Source: an uncultured Bacilli bacterium (GTDB taxonomy: Bacteria > Bacillota_I > Bacilli_A > RFN20 > CAG-826). From it: a stretch of 64,000 nt of DNA. How positions within the stretch are numbered: the first letter of the stretch is position 1; each line of letters begins with the position of its first letter. Under the pieces are notes generated by a model, which was not told the origin of the DNA, ran no database searches, and saw only the letters and a list, made by a program, of their open reading frames with translations. Positions 35,420-43,375 of the stretch are shown one piece after another. A program made the position numbers and the translations under genes. Location of the stretch: the NCBI GenBank assembly GCA_934725985.1, contig CAKVCX010000001.1, positions 858,156 through 922,155 of the forward strand. Direction: 5' to 3'.

Positions 35420-36252
35420 AATGGACTTTATGGCATTAAATGGGAGGCAAGTTGGTTAGATTATAAGAATAACTTATTATTTCAGGGAATGAAGCAATAG
35501 GCTTTGAAAAGACTTTATTCATAGACTTTTATTTATCTATTGTCATCTTTGCTTCCTTAACGATATTTTTTCAGTATGGCCTAGGATGGTTGAGTTAAGT
35601 TTCTTAATCTAATTTTTTGTTTGGCATGATTAATATAGAAATATCTCAAATTAAATAATGGACTTTTATAGTTTTGTCATTTCAAAGCTAAAGAAACTAA
35701 ATTTGTCTTGAATTTGATTGCTATATTTATTTTGATCGATTTTTTATAAAGAATTTTTTATGATATTGCGTTAAAAAAAGAATTTAATATTTTCATTAAA
35801 TCTAGAACCCGTTTTTTATATTTATTATCTTATTGACGTTAATTCTTATTGCTATACATGCATTTATTAAGAAGGATGGCTAATTAAATTTAAAATAATG
35901 CTTCCTTTATTAACAGGAAATGAATGCAACAAAAATCATTATTTAAAACGCATAAAAATGACTTTTAAAAATATGTGATGATATTAAAAGAATGATTTTG
36001 GAAAAATAAGGCAAAAAGCATCGATATTGACAAATATTTTTTTGTTTATAAATTTATAAATAAATAATTACTATATTGATAAAAACTAATATGGACAATA
36101 AATATCAATGATTATGTAATTAGAATTGCTTAATTAATTCACCTCATTTAATGAAGGGGAAATGATTAAAAATAATATTGTTAGATTTTTTTATTTATTC
36201 ATTAATTTGAGACCATTATTTTCTTTAGATTGGTGTTTTAAGTTATTTAATA
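35420..36252. other. AT-rich stretch without recognisable genes
   Basis: More than 800 bases hold no credible coding region on either strand; stops are frequent in all frames. The sequence is even richer in A and T than the neighbourhood, with many poly-T and poly-A runs. No tRNA, hairpin-terminator series or repeat array is seen. It could be decayed DNA or a regulatory or structural region; I see nothing that decides this. Confidence 0.5.
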
Positions 36253-36415
36253 ATTCCTTATTCGTTCCTTATTGGCATTAAAATTTATTATCTTATTAGG
36301 AACGGATAAAAGAATTTGAATAATGCGATAATATAGATTTTATCGGATAAAATTAATGTCTTTATTCCTTATATGTTCTATATTTCGTTCTTAAATTAGG
36401 AACAAATAAGGAACA
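36253..36415. promoter_or_regulatory. Cluster of GTTCCTTATT / AGGAAC sites upstream of the Fic-like gene
   Basis: TTCCTTATT occurs at 36254 and 36265 (11 bases apart, one helical turn). In the opposite orientation, AGGAAC occurs at 36298, and at 36398 and 36409 (again 11 apart, spelling AGGAACAAATAAGGAAC). Another GTTCCTT is at 36431. Such inverted pairs look like protein-binding sites. The downstream protein ends in a winged-helix-like domain, so autoregulation is possible (inference). Confidence 0.5.
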
Positions 36416-36455
36416 AAAATAATGTATTTGGTTCCTTCTTTCTTTATAATTGCTT

Positions 36456-37514
36456 ATGATGAAAATTTCTTTTAAATATACAAATGAACTTGTACAACAA
36501 ATTATTAAGACTGAATTAGCCTTGGCTAAACTCGATTCTAGTTTTCTTTTAAATAAAGAAGATATAAAAGAAGAATTAAGGACAAGTGCAATTAAGTATG
36601 CCTTTATAGGGTTTGACAATTCTTTTGCTTCTTTTGATTTTGATAATTTGAATTTAAACAAAGACCTAATCTTGTCCGATAAAGATGAAGTGTTAGTTAA
36701 GTCTTATTCGTCTTTGCTTGATTTTTTAAAGAGCAAGAGGAATGCGAATTTGGATCGTTGCTTGCTTTTAGATGCTTATTCCATTCTTTCTCCTAGGTCT
36801 AAAAAATGTTTTCGAGTAGACAAGGCTTGTAAGCCATATTCAATTCGTTTGCCATTTTCTAATGAAATATTTGTCCCTGCTTCTTCTAATAAAATAGAAT
36901 CTTCTCTATCTTGCTTGCTCGACTATTTAAATAAAAATGATTTGCCTTTATCTATCAAAGGGGCGATTTGCTTTTATTATTTGCTTTCAATTTGTCCTTT
37001 CCAGGAATATAACGTTTTGCTTTGCTTTGCCATTTCCTCTTTTTACTTGCCTTTTATTTTTCCGTTAGAAAAGCAATTTTATTTAAACAAGGATAGATTT
37101 ATTTCTAATTTTCTTTTGGGTTTGCCAAATTATTTTGATTTTTGCCGTGAAGAGAAATTTTCTTTAGAATTATGGATTGGCTTTTATTTAGATTGTCTTT
37201 GCAAAACAATTGCCTCTTTATCTAAACTCCCTGGAATCACTTCTAAACAATCTAGCAAACAATTGCTTCTAAGTTTAAACAAAAAAGATTGCATCCTTAT
37301 TTCTTATTGTCAGAAGAATAAAAAGAATATTGTTAAAAATAACGAGTTGGCTTTGCTTTTTAACGTTACTCCACGTGCCATATCAAAATGGGCAAAGGAG
37401 TGGGTAAGCAAAGGCATTTTAATTCCTGAATCTGGGCAAGTGAGAACGACTTCTTATCGTTTTTCACCCTCTTTTGCCTCCTTAAAGCCAAGTGAGTTAA
37501 ACGGGATTAAATAA
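36456..37514 (+). CDS. Fic-like protein with destroyed catalytic motif and C-terminal HTH
   Basis: The protein (about 352 residues) follows the plan of Fic proteins with an N-terminal Fic_N-like helical domain (about 5-85), a Fic core (about 105-230) and a C-terminal winged helix (about 285-345, LALLFNVTPRAISKWAKEWVSKGIL). Landmarks are SSCLLDYLN, SIKGAICFYYLLSICPF (normally IKAA..HYQFE.IHPF) and the LPL-like segment after it. Active Fic enzymes transfer AMP using HPFxxGNGR. Here the motif reads CPFQEYNVLL, so the catalytic His, the phosphate-binding glycines and the Arg are gone. It is likely a DNA-binding or regulatory relic of the family. TATAAT ends five bases before the ATG and there is no ribosome binding site, so the transcript is probably leaderless. 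ATG 36459 is an alternative start. Confidence 0.6.
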   Translation: MMKISFKYTNELVQQIIKTELALAKLDSSFLLNKEDIKEELRTSAIKYAFIGFDNSFASFDFDNLNLNKDLILSDKDEVLVKSYSSLLDFLKSKRNANLDRCLLLDAYSILSPRSKKCFRVDKACKPYSIRLPFSNEIFVPASSNKIESSLSCLLDYLNKNDLPLSIKGAICFYYLLSICPFQEYNVLLCFAISSFYLPFIFPLEKQFYLNKDRFISNFLLGLPNYFDFCREEKFSLELWIGFYLDCLCKTIASLSKLPGITSKQSSKQLLLSLNKKDCILISYCQKNKKNIVKNNELALLFNVTPRAISKWAKEWVSKGILIPESGQVRTTSYRFSPSFASLKPSELNGIK

Positions 37515-37516
37515 TT

Positions 37517-38644
37517 TTATGTTATTTTTAGATTGTCGCTTTCTTCTTTTACGGCTTCTTTAGCTCTTTCGATAAAAGGCTTCTTTTTACTGTTTGTTTT
37601 TATTTGGACTTCTCTATTTAAGGAATTTATTTTTCTAGAGGCTTTCTTTTCTTCCTCGTTTGCTAAGATAGTAGTTATTTTCTCTCCCTTATTAACGACG
37701 ATTTCGTTATATGTAAGGCTAATTCCATTTTTCTTTAGCATTAGATAGAGATCTCTATTCATGTCTCTTCCGACTTGATATCTATCGTCTTCTTGGCATG
37801 TTGCAGCGAAAAGTAAGCCTATACCGGCATTTCCAAATGAAGTAACTCCTTTATAGGCAATGGGGGTTGCTAGTTTTGGCAAATTTTTACTAATGGTAGG
37901 TAAGTTTTTTGCAATGATGGCTTCTACGTGTTCTAAATCTTCTTGGTAGTTGATATTTATGGTGCTGGTAACTAAAGATGGTCCATGGCTTAAATTGACG
38001 CAGGAGATGATTTGCGAATTAGAAATTGATTTTAAATTCCCACCGACATCGCATAGTTGGGTTGATTTTAAGCCTATTGAGACAACTTCTCCTCTAAATC
38101 CATCTATTATTACGATGTCGCCAACAGAGAAATAATCATCAAAAACAATAAATATCCCACTTACTACATCGCTTATTAGACTTTGGCAACCTAGACCAAT
38201 GATTAAAGTTAAAATGCCTAATCCGGCAACAATAGAAGTTACATCGACTCCCCAAGTGGTCAAAATAAATCCAGCTGCTATTAAAATAGTTAGGTATTTA
38301 ATGCAACTTGTAATTAATGAGCCAATAGTCTGGGCTTTCCTTCCTTTTAATGTAATGGCCTTAATTAAGACGTTTAAAAAGAAATAGGCTAAGAACGAGA
38401 CGGTTAAAACTATTATTGTTGCAAACCATCTTGAAGAAGAATTTACCATCATTTTCCATAAAGAAACAAATCCATTGGCATTTCCTTCGCCTAGAATTTG
38501 ATCGCCAACTTCTTGTCCAAATATGTCTCGGGCAAAAATTAGAATGCTCAAAATAGAAACAGCGATTAAGATTAATGCCAAATAAATTACAAATTGTCTT
38601 TTTTGCTTTGATGTTTTCTTAATCCAAAAGTTTGTCTTAGTCAT
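37517..38644 (-). CDS. mscS: Small-conductance mechanosensitive channel, MscS family
   Basis: This 375-residue channel opens under membrane tension and releases solutes on osmotic downshock. It has three or four membrane helices (about 20-40, 75-95, 110-130 and the pore helix 135-160). The Gly-rich pore helix VAGLGILTLIIGLGCQSLISDVVSGIFIVFDDYFSVGDIV is the MscS hallmark. The beta domain and C-terminal mixed domain follow to about 315, then a basic tail that is predicted disordered. AAGGAGA lies eight bases upstream. Its ATG overlaps the stop of the preceding gene (ATGA), so the two are coupled. It converges with the Fic-like gene with two bases between them. Confidence 0.93.
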   Translation of the reverse strand: MTKTNFWIKKTSKQKRQFVIYLALILIAVSILSILIFARDIFGQEVGDQILGEGNANGFVSLWKMMVNSSSRWFATIIVLTVSFLAYFFLNVLIKAITLKGRKAQTIGSLITSCIKYLTILIAAGFILTTWGVDVTSIVAGLGILTLIIGLGCQSLISDVVSGIFIVFDDYFSVGDIVIIDGFRGEVVSIGLKSTQLCDVGGNLKSISNSQIISCVNLSHGPSLVTSTININYQEDLEHVEAIIAKNLPTISKNLPKLATPIAYKGVTSFGNAGIGLLFAATCQEDDRYQVGRDMNRDLYLMLKKNGISLTYNEIVVNKGEKITTILANEEEKKASRKINSLNREVQIKTNSKKKPFIERAKEAVKEESDNLKIT

Positions 38645-39129
38645 TGTTGTTCTCCTTTTGTGTATAAAACTTTATTTCCTAATATCGATGTAGAGACAAT
38701 GCTTATTTTTGTGGTTTCATTTATGTTTGTAATTACTCCATTATATTTTTTAGATTCTTCTAACTTTAATTTATAAAAAGGGTAGTGGTTATTTTCTAAG
38801 CATAAGTAGATTTCTTGAATTCCACTTTTAGATAAAGAAAACGAATAAGATAGGTTATTGTCATTAATAGAGAAACTTGCTTCTTCTACTTTAGCTTTAG
38901 GGAATAATAAATCAGTAACTGATAAACCGCCAAAAATTGTGGTTAGGGATAAAATCAAGATTCTTATTTTTTTATCTGGATCTCTTTTTTCAATTGCATA
39001 CTTTGTCTCTCCATCAACATAGTTTGCATTGGCTTCTAGCTCGTCACTAGTAAAAACGTTATTTGTTTCTAAACTAGTTTCTAAAACGTTATTTGTTTCT
39101 AAACTATCCGTAGCAAGATTATCGAACAT
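38641..39129 (-). CDS. Single-pass membrane protein coupled to MscS
   Basis: This 162-residue protein of unknown family has an acidic/Asn-rich cytosolic N-terminus (1-48), one membrane helix (about 54-72), and an outside beta-type domain of about 90 residues. The N-terminus contains a duplicated peptide, LETNNV with LETS between, encoded by a 23-base repeat with 30-base period (39053-39105). The four-base ATGA overlap with mscS implies coupled translation. A role next to the channel is an inference from position only. Confidence 0.65.
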   Translation of the reverse strand: MFDNLATDSLETNNVLETSLETNNVFTSDELEANANYVDGETKYAIEKRDPDKKIRILILSLTTIFGGLSVTDLLFPKAKVEEASFSINDNNLSYSFSLSKSGIQEIYLCLENNHYPFYKLKLEESKKYNGVITNINETTKISIVSTSILGNKVLYTKGEQQ

Positions 39130-39162
39130 AATTTAATTTAAACACATAATTGGCGGTTAAGG

Positions 39163-39168
39163 TATAAT
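39163..39168 (+). promoter_or_regulatory. -10 box for the HAD gene
   Basis: TATAAT ends 12 bases before the ATG of the HAD gene, so the mRNA leader would be only about six bases. No ribosome binding site is seen and no clear -35 lies at 17 bases. Confidence 0.5.
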
Positions 39169-39180
39169 TCTAATTCACTT

Positions 39181-39834
39181 ATGAAGAAGAATTTGATTTT
39201 TGATTTAGATGGGACACTATGGGATGCAACAGAGCAGATCGCTGCCGCTTGGGAAAATGAAGGCAAAGTATTTTTTGGTCCATCTTATTCAATAAGCGTT
39301 TTAAAAGTTAAAGAAGAAATGGGAAAAACAATGGACGTGATTGCTAAAGACATTTCTCCATTGAACACAAATGAATTAGATGTAGTAAAATTTGGCAAAG
39401 CTTGTTTTGAGGCCGAAAATGCTTATTTAAGCATTCATCAGGGAAAGCTTTATGGCGAGGAAATCGAAACTTTAAAGAAACTAAAAACAGTTGGCTTTGA
39501 TTTATTTATTGTTTCGAATTGCCAAAAAGGATATATAGAAAATTATTTAAAAATAATTGACCCGTGTATGTTTAAATCATTTCTTTGCTATGGGGATACT
39601 AATGCTAGTAAAGATGTTACGATTAAGAAATTAATGGATAAGTTTGGCTTAGAAGATGCGATTTATGTTGGAGATACTTATAAAGATGAAGAAAGTTCCC
39701 ATAAAGCAGGGATAAAATTCATACACGCCTCTTATGGATTTGGCAAATCTATTAATCCAGAAGGGGTTATTGCTTCTTTTCCTGAATTGGTTGAAGTGGC
39801 TTTAAATCTATATAACATTTACTATAAAAAGTGA
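39181..39834 (+). CDS. HAD-superfamily phosphatase (phosphoglycolate phosphatase-like)
   Basis: This 217-residue cytosolic hydrolase of the HAD superfamily has motif I DLDGT with nucleophile Asp8 and Asp10, motif II VSN at about 116-118, a conserved Lys near 155 (SKDVTIKKLM) and motif IV VGDTYKDEESS near 160. A small helical cap lies between motifs I and II, as in the phosphoglycolate phosphatase/beta-phosphoglucomutase subfamily. The substrate cannot be read from the sequence. It appears to be a single gene; the next cluster begins about 75 bases later. Confidence 0.85.
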   Translation: MKKNLIFDLDGTLWDATEQIAAAWENEGKVFFGPSYSISVLKVKEEMGKTMDVIAKDISPLNTNELDVVKFGKACFEAENAYLSIHQGKLYGEEIETLKKLKTVGFDLFIVSNCQKGYIENYLKIIDPCMFKSFLCYGDTNASKDVTIKKLMDKFGLEDAIYVGDTYKDEESSHKAGIKFIHASYGFGKSINPEGVIASFPELVEVALNLYNIYYKK

Positions 39835-39910
39835 ATTTCTTTTTCTTTTGCTTTAGCAAACCCTTGAATATTTGCTAAAAGTAGAAGACAATTTTCTTAG
39901 AAAGAAACTT

Positions 39911-40174
39911 ATGGAAATAGAAAATTTAGAATCAATCGGAAATAGTTATAAAGAAAAACTGTCCAATCTAATGGAAAAAGCCGACACGGCTTTATCAAAT
40001 GGATTTATAGAATATCAAAAAGCCATTTCATCTACTATTTCTAATGTTGCAAAGGCGAAAGAAGAGATAAAAAATAGAACTATAATTGCAATTTCCAAAG
40101 AAAAGGAAAGGAAAGCCAAAGAAGCTTTTACTCAAATTGATAAAGCTTTTTTGGACGCGGGGTTTAAAAGATAG
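39911..40174 (+). CDS. Small helical protein, first gene of a four-gene cluster
   Basis: This protein of about 87 residues (longer if the TTG at 39872 is used) consists almost entirely of Lys/Glu/Ala-rich helix, likely coiled coil, with no recognised domain. It is two bases before the next gene. It heads a co-directional cluster (helical protein, coiled-coil protein, large helical membrane protein, smaller membrane protein) that seems to work as a unit. The start is uncertain; the ribosome binding site is weak (AGAAAG). Confidence 0.55.
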   Translation: MEIENLESIGNSYKEKLSNLMEKADTALSNGFIEYQKAISSTISNVAKAKEEIKNRTIIAISKEKERKAKEAFTQIDKAFLDAGFKR

Positions 40175-40176
40175 TT

Positions 40177-40506
40177 ATGGGAGAAAAGCTTAGCAAAAAG
40201 CAGTTGCAGGAATTATCTAGTTTAGATGAAGAATTTTCTTTTCTTGTTGATAAAAAGAAAGGATTAGAAGAAGCTTTGTCTTCTTTAGAAAACGAAAACG
40301 AAAAAAAGAAGAAAACCAAAACTGAACAATTAGAAAACGAATATAAGGCAAGCCTAGACAATATAAATCTCTCTTTAAAAGATTTAAGCGATAAAGAAAC
40401 GTCTTTGATGAAGTCTTTTTCGTCTATGCTTGGCGAATTCAATGATGATTATAAAGACATAGAACTTTTTGATTTAATGGTAGAAAAGGAGCAAGACAAT
40501 GACTAA
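40177..40506 (+). CDS. Coiled-coil protein (109 aa)
   Basis: This highly charged alpha-helical protein shows heptad-like Leu/Glu/Lys pattern from about residue 10 to 75 and no membrane helix. It overlaps the next gene by eight bases, so coupled translation is expected. Unknown family. Its acidic C-terminus is followed in the operon by the 633-residue membrane protein, with which it may interact (inference from coupling). Confidence 0.6.
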   Translation: MGEKLSKKQLQELSSLDEEFSFLVDKKKGLEEALSSLENENEKKKKTKTEQLENEYKASLDNINLSLKDLSDKETSLMKSFSSMLGEFNDDYKDIELFDLMVEKEQDND

Positions 40507-42400
40507 GGAAGAATTACTCTCATCTATCGAAAATAGAAAAAAAGAGATTGAAGACCTTAAAGAAAAATTAGTTGCTTCTGAAAAGGAAGGCCTTGTCTTA
40601 GATTCGATTAATGCCAAAGTCGAACCTTCTTTACCAAAAAGCGAGCAAGTTTTGTCTTTATGCTTTTCTATTTATTCAAACTTAATTGAAAACAAGGTTG
40701 AACTAGCAAAGCTAAAAGAAATTATTAAAACAAATCAAGATAACTTTACTTTATTGGATGATTTTATTAAAGAATTACCTTCTTCTTTAAACGAAATATA
40801 CCTTTTTGCAAAGAATAACAATTATTTAAAAGCCTATGCAAAACTCGATTCAATTAAAGAAAGCTTTGCAAAATTAGACTATTTTTCTTCTTATGCATTT
40901 TCTGACTATCTTTTAGAAAGTTTGGATTACGTAGACATTTTCTTAACGCAAAGTAAATTGAAAAGTTATATATATCTTGGCGAGGAAGTAAGCTTAGAAG
41001 ATGCGAACAATTATCATCTTCTTGCTTCTATGCTAAAAACTAAGTTCCATTCTCTTGAATTAAAAAACGAATACCTAGATGAGTCTTTAATATATTTAGT
41101 AAGAAATAAGATTAGTGAAGAGAATAATTCCATACATTCTTCTTCGACTTTGACTGCTTTTATTTCTTTTTTAGACAATGTTGACAAAGAATTACCCCTT
41201 TGTTCTATAGACTTGGCAAAAGAGAAAGAAATAGGTAGAAAAGTTGCTTTAAATGAATATAACGAATTGAGCAAGCTATATTTCGATGACGAGCCTAATT
41301 TGGAATGTTGTTTAATTTTGTTCTCTTTAAGGGACAAGTTTAGCAAGGATGAAATATCTTCTGCCCATTTTGTAGATAACAAAAACGAAGAAGAATTCAA
41401 AATGGATTTTATTTCTTCTACCGCTTTAAGAAAAGATGCCTCTTCTTATAATGACCAAGTCTTGGTTTTGTCAAAAAAAGCCATGGACGGTGATGATGAA
41501 TCATTTAATTTGCTTGCTAGATTTTTGTGCATGAGGCTTATTGATTCAACTAAGTTTGATATAACTTTAAAAGCAATTAAGGATTTTAATTTCCAGATGC
41601 TTCTTTTTTTCTTTTCTAAATGTGTAGAACTAGGACTAGATGAAGAAAAGCAGGTTCTCTTATTTAATGTTTTGGATAAAACGAAACAAAATAAAAGGAA
41701 AGGCAATTTAGAAGACATGGCTATCCCTCTTTATTATCTTTCCTTTCACATTGCACCTTCTTTAAAGAATAGATTTATTTGCTTGAAGAAAGATTTGTTA
41801 CGTTCTCCAAAAGCCCATAAAATAAAAAATAAGACACACGTGAATGAATTAAGATATCTTTATGAAGAAGATCCTAATCTAAATAAAGCCATTGGAAGGA
41901 AAGCTAAGGACTTGAATGTGAAAAGCTGGGATTGTTTTAATATTGTTGCCTATTATTTTTTGATGGCTTTTATTCCTGCTATATTAAGTATAGTTTCGCT
42001 TGTCTTGTTTTACCTTTTTGAAATTGAAAAGGCAGGTACCTCATTCATTTATGCTATCCCCCTTTCTTTTTATCCAATTTTCTTTGGATTTATTGGGTTA
42101 AATTATTTTGGAAGAGACGAAAAAGGATCTAGTTGCTTTAGAAGAATTCTTGGACTAGATGCTATAATTAAATTAATTGTTTGCACGATTTATTTTATTA
42201 TCCCTACCTATCTCCCGTCGTTATCTTTATGGAGCATGCCCTTATTGGTTTCTGGCGCTTTTAGTTATGCTTATTCCTTATTGCTTTTTAAAGAGCATAA
42301 GAAGTGGGCCTCATATGCTGTTTTGATTTCATTTTTGCTTTTGCTTATTTTGTCTTTGATTTTCATTGTTGTTGACCAAATGCAGTCTTTGATTCATTGA
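40499..42400 (+). CDS. Large helical protein with C-terminal membrane domain (633 aa)
   Basis: The first 470 residues are soluble, alpha-helical and Leu/Lys/Glu-rich, with a coiled-coil start (residues 1-40) and segments that look like helical repeats (for example LLARFLCMRLID.TKFDITLKAI). Residues about 480-630 hold five hydrophobic helices, beginning at WDCFNIVAYYFLMAFIPAILSI. I recognise no family. GAAAAGGAG ahead of the ATG fixes the start inside the previous gene. The next membrane-protein gene begins five bases after its stop. Confidence 0.65.
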   Translation: MTKEELLSSIENRKKEIEDLKEKLVASEKEGLVLDSINAKVEPSLPKSEQVLSLCFSIYSNLIENKVELAKLKEIIKTNQDNFTLLDDFIKELPSSLNEIYLFAKNNNYLKAYAKLDSIKESFAKLDYFSSYAFSDYLLESLDYVDIFLTQSKLKSYIYLGEEVSLEDANNYHLLASMLKTKFHSLELKNEYLDESLIYLVRNKISEENNSIHSSSTLTAFISFLDNVDKELPLCSIDLAKEKEIGRKVALNEYNELSKLYFDDEPNLECCLILFSLRDKFSKDEISSAHFVDNKNEEEFKMDFISSTALRKDASSYNDQVLVLSKKAMDGDDESFNLLARFLCMRLIDSTKFDITLKAIKDFNFQMLLFFFSKCVELGLDEEKQVLLFNVLDKTKQNKRKGNLEDMAIPLYYLSFHIAPSLKNRFICLKKDLLRSPKAHKIKNKTHVNELRYLYEEDPNLNKAIGRKAKDLNVKSWDCFNIVAYYFLMAFIPAILSIVSLVLFYLFEIEKAGTSFIYAIPLSFYPIFFGFIGLNYFGRDEKGSSCFRRILGLDAIIKLIVCTIYFIIPTYLPSLSLWSMPLLVSGAFSYAYSLLLFKEHKKWASYAVLISFLLLLILSLIFIVVDQMQSLIH

Positions 42401-42404
42401 TTTT

Positions 42405-43172
42405 ATGGTAGATAAGAAGTATCGTTTGATAATTGCGTTTATTACATTTTTGCTGTTCTTCATTTCGTTTTTGACATATTTTTCTTATTCATTATTGGGA
42501 CTGCTTGATTTGTTTAATAAGTATTACTCAATTAAAGGAGTCCAATTTCATTCTTTGAATTTAGTCAAAACGATTGGGGGACTGGTTATTAATTCTTTTT
42601 GCATCCCCCTTTCGATTTTTATGGGTTATTTAATCATCAAAGAAAAACGAGATGATAGGAATATTTTAAATTGTTTTGCCGTGTTAAATATCATCCTTTG
42701 CGGTTTTAGGATAGGGGTTGAATTCCTTTATTTACATTTAGTTATGAAAAATTCTTTGACATTAAAGGCATCTAGCGTGATTTGTGCGTTTTCTTTTTCT
42801 TTCGCCTTTGTGTTTTCTTTATTAGTTTTCTTTATTAGGAAGATTTTCTTTAAAAGAATATTGACGTATGCATATTGTCTTTTCTTATTAGCGGCTTTAT
42901 TTAGTTCGATGCCGAATGCTTCTTTTGGGTTTTCCTTGGCTTGTTATATTCTTTTTGCCTTTTCTGCATTCGGGATTATCGTTTTTGTTTCGTTGAGCAT
43001 GCCGTGGGAAAAGGGCAGAGTATTTTCAAAAAATGAAGAAATAAGGCAAAGAATAAAAAAGGTAAGGGAATTAGAAAAATCTTATGATAAAAAGCTCATT
43101 AGTGAAAATGAGTTATATCTAAAATATAACGAATTAAATAACATTAGGGTAGAAAAAGACTATTTATCCTAA
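42405..43172 (+). CDS. Polytopic membrane protein with charged C-terminal tail (255 aa)
   Basis: Six or seven membrane helices cover residues about 7-205. The cytosolic tail contains a helical KKVRELEKSYDKKLISENELYLKYNELNNI segment like a SHOCT motif (short C-terminal helix pair seen in many bacterial membrane proteins). It is the last gene of the four-gene cluster. Family and function are not recognised. No terminator is visible in the AT-rich 200 bases that follow. Confidence 0.65.
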   Translation: MVDKKYRLIIAFITFLLFFISFLTYFSYSLLGLLDLFNKYYSIKGVQFHSLNLVKTIGGLVINSFCIPLSIFMGYLIIKEKRDDRNILNCFAVLNIILCGFRIGVEFLYLHLVMKNSLTLKASSVICAFSFSFAFVFSLLVFFIRKIFFKRILTYAYCLFLLAALFSSMPNASFGFSLACYILFAFSAFGIIVFVSLSMPWEKGRVFSKNEEIRQRIKKVRELEKSYDKKLISENELYLKYNELNNIRVEKDYLS

Positions 43173-43339
43173 GGCATCGTATTGATTTGATAGAGTTTAA
43201 GTTCATGAAGCAAGCAATATTTAGATATTGTTTTTAAAAGCGGAATTGCTGCGATATAAACATTTAATTAATTTTCCTATTTATATGATTTATTTCCGAT
43301 AAAATTAAAATTTAAAGTACAAATAGATACAAAATGTTC

Positions 43340-43367
43340 TTGATTTTATTTTTAATGTCTATAAAAT
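43340..43367 (+). promoter_or_regulatory. Candidate promoter of the ATPase-TOPRIM operon
   Basis: TTGATT and TAAAAT are 16 bases apart; TAAAAT ends eight bases before the start codon, so the transcript would begin at or within two bases of the ATG. No ribosome binding site is visible. Confidence 0.5.
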
Positions 43368-43375
43368 AAGCATAT

